This document shows, in pieces, positions 7,506 through 11,127 of a stretch of 11,127 nt of DNA. Source of the DNA: Nitrospiraceae bacterium (GTDB taxonomy: Bacteria > Nitrospirota > UBA9217); contig DMKB01000325.1 of NCBI GenBank assembly GCA_003454665.1, positions 1 through 11,127 on the forward strand, in the 5' to 3' direction. The position numbers were made by a program, and so were the translations under genes. Within the stretch, counting starts at the first letter, position 1. Every line of letters starts with the position of its first letter. The notes beneath the pieces were generated by a model, which worked only from the letters and a program-made list of their open reading frames with translations, searched no databases and was not told where the DNA came from.

Positions 7506-7703
7506 TAACCACAGAGAACACAGAGAAAAGCAGTGAGGACGGATAGGGAAGATAAAAGAACGAAGAAAGAGGACTCACTATTCAATTCTTCATGCAAAGA
7601 TTGTGATTGCGTAAATACTAAGAGAGTCAAGAGCATGTAACGGGGCAGGGGACAAATTACGGATGTGATTTTTTCAAGAAGTTCTCTGCGACCTCTGTGG
7701 TTA
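7506..7703. mobile_element. MITE-like repeat element with imperfect terminal inverted repeats
   Basis: Bases 7506-7527 and 7682-7703 are inverted copies of one another over 22 bp with 19 identities. The outer 11 bp TAACCACAGAG and the inner 7 bp CAGAGAA are identical in both arms. They bracket about 154 bp of AT-rich sequence with no convincing gene. The structure fits a small non-autonomous element or a hairpin-type dispersed repeat. No clear target-site duplication is visible, so mobility is inferred only from the ends and from related motifs elsewhere in the window. It occupies most of the 250-nt gap between the phospholipase D-like and 154-aa genes. Confidence 0.5.
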
Positions 7704-7741
7704 ACGGTTGACAATGCGTTAAATAGAAAGAGGAGGATATT

Positions 7742-8206
7742 ATGAAAAAAAATGTACTGCTGTTCATAGCCGTTTTTTCGCTGATCTCAATACCGGCTGT
7801 TGCCCAGGAGGTCACCTATGACGTTGATTTCGTTCGAAAGAAAATCCAGGCCGGTAAAAAAGAAGTTATCGAAAAAAACATGGTTTTGAGTGTGCAGGAG
7901 CGCGAAGTGTTCTGGCCGCTGTATCTTGAGTACCAGGGCGAGATGAAAAAGGTCAGCGACCGACTGCTCAAGGTAATCGAGGCGTATGTTGAAGCATACG
8001 AAACGATGACGGATAAACAGGCGAAGATCTTATTGGACGATTATTACGACGTTGAGATGAAGAGACTCAAGCTAAAAAAATCCTACGTCAAGAAATTCAG
8101 AAGGAAACTGCCTTCGAAGACGGTCACCCGGTATTTTCAGCTGGAAAACAAGATCGAGTCGATCATGAAAGTCGAGCTGGCCGCTTCTATCCCGCTAGTA
8201 TACTGA
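7742..8206 (+). CDS. Secreted charged helical protein, unknown function
   Basis: This 154-aa protein has a signal peptide (1-21, ending AVA; mature QEVTYDVDF...). The mature part is almost entirely helix-like and rich in Lys and Glu. It has recognisable blocks EKNMVLSVQEREVFWPLYLE (44-63), EAYETMTDKQAKILLDD (84-100) and LPSKTVTRYFQLENKIESIM (123-142), and ends VELAASIPLVY. The layout (a conserved xFWPLY turn, then long helices and an 'LP..RYFQ.ENKI' segment) recalls small periplasmic proteins of Spy/CpxP-like helical architecture common in proteobacteria. The LTxxQ signature of Spy is not present, so I do not assign that family. SD GAGGAGG (7731-7737) is 4 nt before ATG. The next gene, an alpha/beta-hydrolase lipoprotein, starts 64 nt downstream and shares the leader sequence GAGGAGGATA, consistent with cotranscription. 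Confidence 0.85.
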   Translation: MKKNVLLFIAVFSLISIPAVAQEVTYDVDFVRKKIQAGKKEVIEKNMVLSVQEREVFWPLYLEYQGEMKKVSDRLLKVIEAYVEAYETMTDKQAKILLDDYYDVEMKRLKLKKSYVKKFRRKLPSKTVTRYFQLENKIESIMKVELAASIPLVY

Positions 8207-8270
8207 ATGATTGCAAGGCGCACAGAATCGTCATGACCGCAGTATTTATCATGTTGAGGAGGATAGTATC

Positions 8271-9527
8271 ATGGCTCATGTTCGTGTCTTCAGGCTGTTA
8301 CTGGTAGGGTTGTGCCTCGTTCCGATACTGGCCGGCTGCGGCCTCTTTCGGATTAAACAGGACATCTGGCGCATGGACCGGGCTGTAGACATCCGTGGAT
8401 CCGTCACAGGAGCCAGGAAGGGGAAACCTGTCGGCGTCGTGCTGGTCAGGGTCAACCGGGGCAAGAAGTCGGTCATAAACTATTACGTGCGGTACGGATC
8501 GGGGCCCTATCGGTTGTCGATGACGCCGGGGGCGGCGTACCTCTTTGCCTTCGAAGACCGGAACGAGGACCTTCGCTACCAGAAGGGTGAGCCGGCGGCG
8601 TGGTACGGCGGGATCTCGCCCACGAAGCTCTCCTTGAAAGACGGTGAAAAGGTCAAGGGTGTGAACATCCGTTTGACCAGGAACATTCCAAAGGGCACCG
8701 ACGACGTGGTACGGCTGGAAAAGCAGACCGAGGAAAAGATCAAGCTCGAACGGTATAAGATCAGCAGGGGCGAGGTAACGAGCCTCGATGATAAACGGTT
8801 CACCCCGGAAAAGGGCAAGGAGGGGCTTTGGCAGCCCGTGCATTTCGCCATTCTGAACGGCTTCGGCATCTACTTTCTTGAACCCTATGATCCGAGGAAG
8901 ATTCCTGTGCTTTTCGTCCACGGCGCAGGCGGCTATCCCCAGGAGTTCCGCGCCATCATCGAGCGCCTGGACAGGAAGCGGTTCCAGCCATGGGTCTATC
9001 ACTATCCATCAGGCGTCAGGATGGACAAGGCAAGCAACTTCATGGTCAAGGTATTGACGGAGCTGCATGCAAAACACAAATACCGGCGCCTCTTCATCGT
9101 GGCGCACAGCATGGGCGGCCTCGTATCCCGGGCGGCAATCAACGAGATCGTGGGGCAGTATTCGAATCATTTTATCCGGCTTTTTGTCTCGTTCTCGACG
9201 CCCTGGGACGGCGTGGGCACTGCGCGAATGGGTGTTGATCATTCGCCCGTGGTGATCCCTGCCTGGATCGATATGGTGCCTGACAGTCCTTTTCTCCAGA
9301 GTCTCTTCGCGAGTGAGCTGCCTCCCTCCGTACCGTTCTATCTCCTCTTCGGCGTCGTGGGCGGTGACGGCACGGACGGCGCCGTACCCCTGACGAGCGA
9401 GATATCCCTGCACGCCCAGGGTGACGCCGAGCGTATCTACGGGTTCCCGGAGAATCACACGAGCATCCTGCGGAGCGAGGCCGCCATCGGACGGTTGAAC
9501 CATATCCTGATGCAGAGGGCGAAGTGA
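8271..9527 (+). CDS. Alpha/beta-hydrolase lipoprotein with N-terminal beta-sandwich
   Basis: This 418-aa lipoprotein has a signal with perfect lipobox LAGC (Cys23). Residues about 40-136 look like a carboxypeptidase-regulatory-like beta-sandwich (IRGSVTGARKGKPVGVVLVR, then GPYRLSMTPGAAYLFAFEDR, and VKGVNIRL). From about 211 an alpha/beta-hydrolase fold begins: PVLFVHGAGG (212-221, oxyanion-side HG), nucleophile elbow VAHSMGGL with Ser280, an acidic candidate in GGDGTDG (Asp366 or Asp369), and His396 in PENHTS. This is a lipase/esterase-type catalytic triad, comparable to PGAP1/triacylglycerol-lipase-like families. The substrate is unknown; membrane anchoring suggests a lipid or ester in the envelope. 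ATG 8271 is preferred: strong SD GAGGAGG (8256-8262) at 8-nt spacing and a clean signal peptide. A longer frame opening with TTG at 8211 has a charged non-signal extension and is unlikely. Confidence 0.9.
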   Translation: MAHVRVFRLLLVGLCLVPILAGCGLFRIKQDIWRMDRAVDIRGSVTGARKGKPVGVVLVRVNRGKKSVINYYVRYGSGPYRLSMTPGAAYLFAFEDRNEDLRYQKGEPAAWYGGISPTKLSLKDGEKVKGVNIRLTRNIPKGTDDVVRLEKQTEEKIKLERYKISRGEVTSLDDKRFTPEKGKEGLWQPVHFAILNGFGIYFLEPYDPRKIPVLFVHGAGGYPQEFRAIIERLDRKRFQPWVYHYPSGVRMDKASNFMVKVLTELHAKHKYRRLFIVAHSMGGLVSRAAINEIVGQYSNHFIRLFVSFSTPWDGVGTARMGVDHSPVVIPAWIDMVPDSPFLQSLFASELPPSVPFYLLFGVVGGDGTDGAVPLTSEISLHAQGDAERIYGFPENHTSILRSEAAIGRLNHILMQRAK

Positions 9528-9542
9528 AGGGCCATAGGGACT

Positions 9543-9615
9543 GGAGTAATGGAGTGTTGGAGGATTGGGGTATTGGATGTCTGCGTTTCCCGTTACTCCA
9601 CAACTCCAATTCTCC
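9543..9615. repeat. Two opposed arrays of 8-bp repeats (inverted octamer repeat)
   Basis: Left array: consecutive 8-mers GGAGTAAT, GGAGTGTT, GGAGGATT, GGGGTATT and a decayed GGATGTCT (9543-9582). Right array: GTTACTCC, ACAACTCC, AATTCTCC (9592-9615), which on the opposite strand read GGAGAATT, GGAGTTGT, GGAGTAAC. The two arrays can pair into a long imperfect stem with a short loop. It begins 16 bp after the hydrolase stop codon. It might act as a transcript-end hairpin, but there is no T tract, so its role is open. Confidence 0.55.
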
Positions 9616-9672
9616 ACCACGGCCTTCTCCATGGATGCAACACGCCACAACGCCATTTATCCGAGAAATACA

Positions 9673-9697
9673 TTAACAGCAGAGGACACAGAGAGAA
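9673..9697. repeat. Diverged single copy of the CACAGAG-type repeat
   Basis: Bases 9674-9695 match the left end of the MITE-like element at 7506-7527 at 18 of 22 positions; the shared core is ACACAGAGA. No inverted partner is evident nearby, so this is a solo end or a degenerate copy. It is followed by an A-rich stretch (9697-9722). Confidence 0.45.
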
Positions 9698-9728
9698 ACG
9701 AAAATAAGGAAATAAAAAAAAACATTAC

Positions 9729-9752
9729 CTGTCCCGTTGCTGTCCCGGCAAC
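9729..9752. repeat. Direct repeat CTGTCCCG x2 at 11-bp spacing
   Basis: CTGTCCCG occurs at 9729-9736 and again at 9740-9747, one helical turn apart. The second copy lies in a small hairpin GTTGC (9736-9740) / GCAAC (9748-9752). The pair sits about 27-45 bp upstream of the -35 box of the next promoter, which would suit a regulator site. The same GGGACAG/CTGTCCC heptamer also forms the ends of the 2423-2453 palindrome, so a dispersed repeat remnant is equally likely. Confidence 0.35.
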
Positions 9753-9773
9753 TAACCTCGTATAAACAAAGGC

Positions 9774-9802
9774 TTGACATGCCGTATTCTTTTCCCTATT
9801 CT
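9774..9802 (+). promoter_or_regulatory. Sigma70-type promoter for the gene at 9931
   Basis: A perfect -35 box TTGACA (9774-9779) is followed by a 17-bp spacer and a -10 box TATTCT (9797-9802, 4 of 6 consensus). Transcription would start near 9809 and give a leader of about 120 nt before ATG 9931. The leader contains CTTCAGT (9824-9830) and its complement ACTGAAG (9901-9907), which could pair just before the SD. No known riboswitch consensus was recognised there. Confidence 0.5.
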
Positions 9803-9930
9803 GGAAGCAGCGCAGGGGAAATCCTTCAGTGCAATGAAACATCACCGGTCAGCCTGCTCTCCACCCATGTATGTCTTCGTCTTGGGTTCCGTGCCGGCTC
9901 ACTGAAGCAAGGAGCGTTGCAACGTTACCT

Positions 9931-11049
9931 ATGGTAGAAAAGAGGAGACATATCGCTCCGATTATCGCTGCAGTTACGCTATGCCACATTTTCGTTTTTT
10001 TTCAATCGCCTCCGGCCTTTGGGCAATCAGCTGAACCGACTGATCCGAAAAAACCATTAGAGAAAGAAAAGCAGACGATACAGGTAGAACCACCGGTACC
10101 AGACGGGCGAGAGATACCAAATGCAAAACCTGTAGAAGAAACAACGAAGAAACCGGCAGATACTGAGGAAGAAGGCATCACCGATACGGTTCATGGTACG
10201 ATATCGCGCAGAGTGCTTTCATCCGCCCGCTGGCTGGATTCATTTTTTGATGATGAACGGTTTGCGGCCGAGGATAACAGGACCCGTATTAAAGTCAGGA
10301 TCGACACATTTTTGGAGGACGAAGCACCCGCTGAAGTCAAGACCAGAACGAGTCTGCAGCTTTCCCTTCCCCGTTTAAAGAACAGGGGACGCCTGATAAT
10401 CAGCGGCGATCCCGATGAGGGCACTGATGAGCCGGATACGCCGGGAGAGACGATCACCGACCGGGTGACGGGCGATGAAGCCCGGAATGTGACGGCATCT
10501 TTTCTGTACGATCTGAGGTCAACGGCAAAACGGAATGTGAGGCTGAGAGCCGGTGTGCGGTACCGCGATGGCTCTCCCGTCGTCTTCCTGGCGCCCCGGT
10601 ACCGGCAGCTTTTCGACCTCGGTCAGTGGGACCTTCGTTTTACGGAAGAAGTCAGGTGGTACACGGACATAGGGTGGCAGTCGGGGACACGGTTCGATCT
10701 GGAACGCCAGTTCCGAAAAAACCTTTTTTTCCGGACGAGCGCTGACGGATTCTGGACCGAGGAGGAGAATGGCTATTTCTACAGCCTGAGTTTCTATCTC
10801 CGCCAACCCCTGAGCCGCCGGCAGGCCGTCGAATACGAGTGGAACAACTATTTCCAGACCAGGCCCGAGAACGTGCTGGAGGAGGTGGTCCTCAGGGTCC
10901 GCTATCGACAAAGAATCTGGCGTGACTGGCTCTTCTACGAGCTGGCGCCCCAGTTCAAGTTTACCCGGGAACGGGATTTCGCCATGATCCCGGGAATCCT
11001 GTTCAGGATAGAAATGATCTTTGGGTGGCTGAAGGAGGAGAAGGGGTAA
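9931..11049 (+). CDS. Exported protein, probable outer-membrane beta-barrel, unknown function
   Basis: This 372-aa protein is not recognised as a named family. It has a signal peptide (basic MVEKRR, hydrophobic 9-25, likely cleavage near AFG31). A Pro/Glu/Lys-rich, probably disordered linker follows (about 34-82), then a folded region. That region shows many amphipathic alternating segments typical of outer-membrane strands: RTRIKVRIDTFL (117-128), VKTRTSLQLSLPRL (136-149), NVTASFLYDLR (186-196), NVRLRAGVRYRDG (202-214), WDLRFTEEVRWYTDIGWQ (233-250), LFFRTSADGFW (265-275), GYFYSLSFYLRQPL (281-294) and VVLRVRYRQRIW (319-330). It stops a few residues after an aromatic segment, FRIEMIFGWL (358-367), with a charged tail, so the classical terminal Phe is absent. 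ATG 9931 gives a clean signal; AAGGAG (9909-9914) is the best SD, though 16 nt away. An in-frame ATG at 9871 lacks an SD and precedes a non-signal extension. It is monocistronic as far as the window shows. Confidence 0.8.
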   Translation: MVEKRRHIAPIIAAVTLCHIFVFFQSPPAFGQSAEPTDPKKPLEKEKQTIQVEPPVPDGREIPNAKPVEETTKKPADTEEEGITDTVHGTISRRVLSSARWLDSFFDDERFAAEDNRTRIKVRIDTFLEDEAPAEVKTRTSLQLSLPRLKNRGRLIISGDPDEGTDEPDTPGETITDRVTGDEARNVTASFLYDLRSTAKRNVRLRAGVRYRDGSPVVFLAPRYRQLFDLGQWDLRFTEEVRWYTDIGWQSGTRFDLERQFRKNLFFRTSADGFWTEEENGYFYSLSFYLRQPLSRRQAVEYEWNNYFQTRPENVLEEVVLRVRYRQRIWRDWLFYELAPQFKFTRERDFAMIPGILFRIEMIFGWLKEEKG

Positions 11050-11091
11050 CGGCAGAAGAGTTGCTGTAAAACTCTCAACAATAAAAGATAT

Positions 11092-11122
11092 TTATCCACA
11101 GAGGGCATCCCGCGGAGCGGGA
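11092..11122. repeat. CACAGAG-type repeat fragment with adjacent hairpin at window end
   Basis: TATCCACAGAG (11093-11103) matches 10 of 11 bases of the terminal motif of the element at 7506. It is followed by a hairpin TCCCGC (11108-11113) / GCGGGA (11117-11122) with a 3-nt loop, then GACAGGC to the window edge. The window cuts off what is probably a larger intergenic repeat. Confidence 0.4.
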
Positions 11123-11127
11123 CAGGC

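Noticed and set aside
7708..7713. TTGACA as a -35 box before the 154-aa gene
   Set aside because: At the proper 16-18 bp spacing the -10 position falls on the SD sequence GAGGAGG, so no usable promoter forms.
8211..8270. TTG-initiated 20-residue extension of the hydrolase
   Set aside because: The extension is charged and not signal-like, while the ATG at 8271 has a strong SD and a textbook lipoprotein signal.
8298..9656. Long minus-strand frames opposite the alpha/beta-hydrolase gene
   Set aside because: Antisense to a gene with a clear lipobox and catalytic motifs; no coherent domain in the antisense translation.
9827..9930. Leader of the gene at 9931 as a known riboswitch
   Set aside because: No match to recalled consensus elements such as cobalamin, TPP or c-di-GMP (GEMM) aptamers; only a long-range 7-bp pairing is visible.
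11092..11100. TTATCCACA, a perfect match to the DnaA-box consensus
   Set aside because: It is a single isolated box with no cluster, AT-rich unwinding region or dnaA/dnaN neighbour, and it is better explained as part of the CACAGAG-type repeat.

Overview
The window reads as a chromosomal stretch from a Gram-negative, environmental bacterium with fairly high GC genes. Strong Shine-Dalgarno (SD) sequences precede most genes, Sec and lipoprotein signals are abundant, and the intergenic regions carry short dispersed repeats (variants of TAACCACAGAG, GGGACAG palindromes, and 7-8 bp tandem repeats). This style is reminiscent of Desulfobacterota or Nitrospirota genomes, but that placement is an inference and no phylogenetic marker is present. 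No rRNA, tRNA, CRISPR array, phage gene or transposase gene was found.

Layout: all eight intact genes lie on the + strand. Bases 1-4333 hold a large arylsulfatase-family protein, a 129-aa exported protein of unknown function and a DUF1254/DUF1214 protein; the last two are clearly an operon. Bases 4334-4702 contain no intact gene but carry what looks like a decayed small lipoprotein gene. Bases 4703-7491 hold a periplasmic protein with two GLG1-type Cys-rich repeats, a SYLF (YSC84-like) lipoprotein and a phospholipase D/cardiolipin-synthase-like lipoprotein with two HKD motifs. Bases 7492-7741 hold a MITE-like element of about 198 bp with imperfect terminal inverted repeats. Bases 7742-9527 hold a 154-aa secreted charged helical protein and an alpha/beta-hydrolase lipoprotein. 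Bases 9528-9930 are a repeat-rich intergenic region with a convincing sigma70-type promoter. Bases 9931-11049 encode an unrecognised exported protein that looks like an outer-membrane beta-barrel, and the window ends in another repeat fragment.

Every intact gene appears to encode an exported product, and three are lipoproteins. The recognisable domains act on sulfate esters, phospholipids, generic esters or lipid surfaces. A coherent though unproven reading is an envelope/lipid maintenance neighbourhood.

The most striking single observation is in the sulfatase. The residue normally converted to formylglycine is Ser instead of the Cys expected in this subfamily, and the usual catalytic His of the GKWH motif is Asp. 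The enzyme is therefore either a Ser-type sulfatase with a reorganised active site, an enzyme of altered specificity, or a pseudoenzyme.
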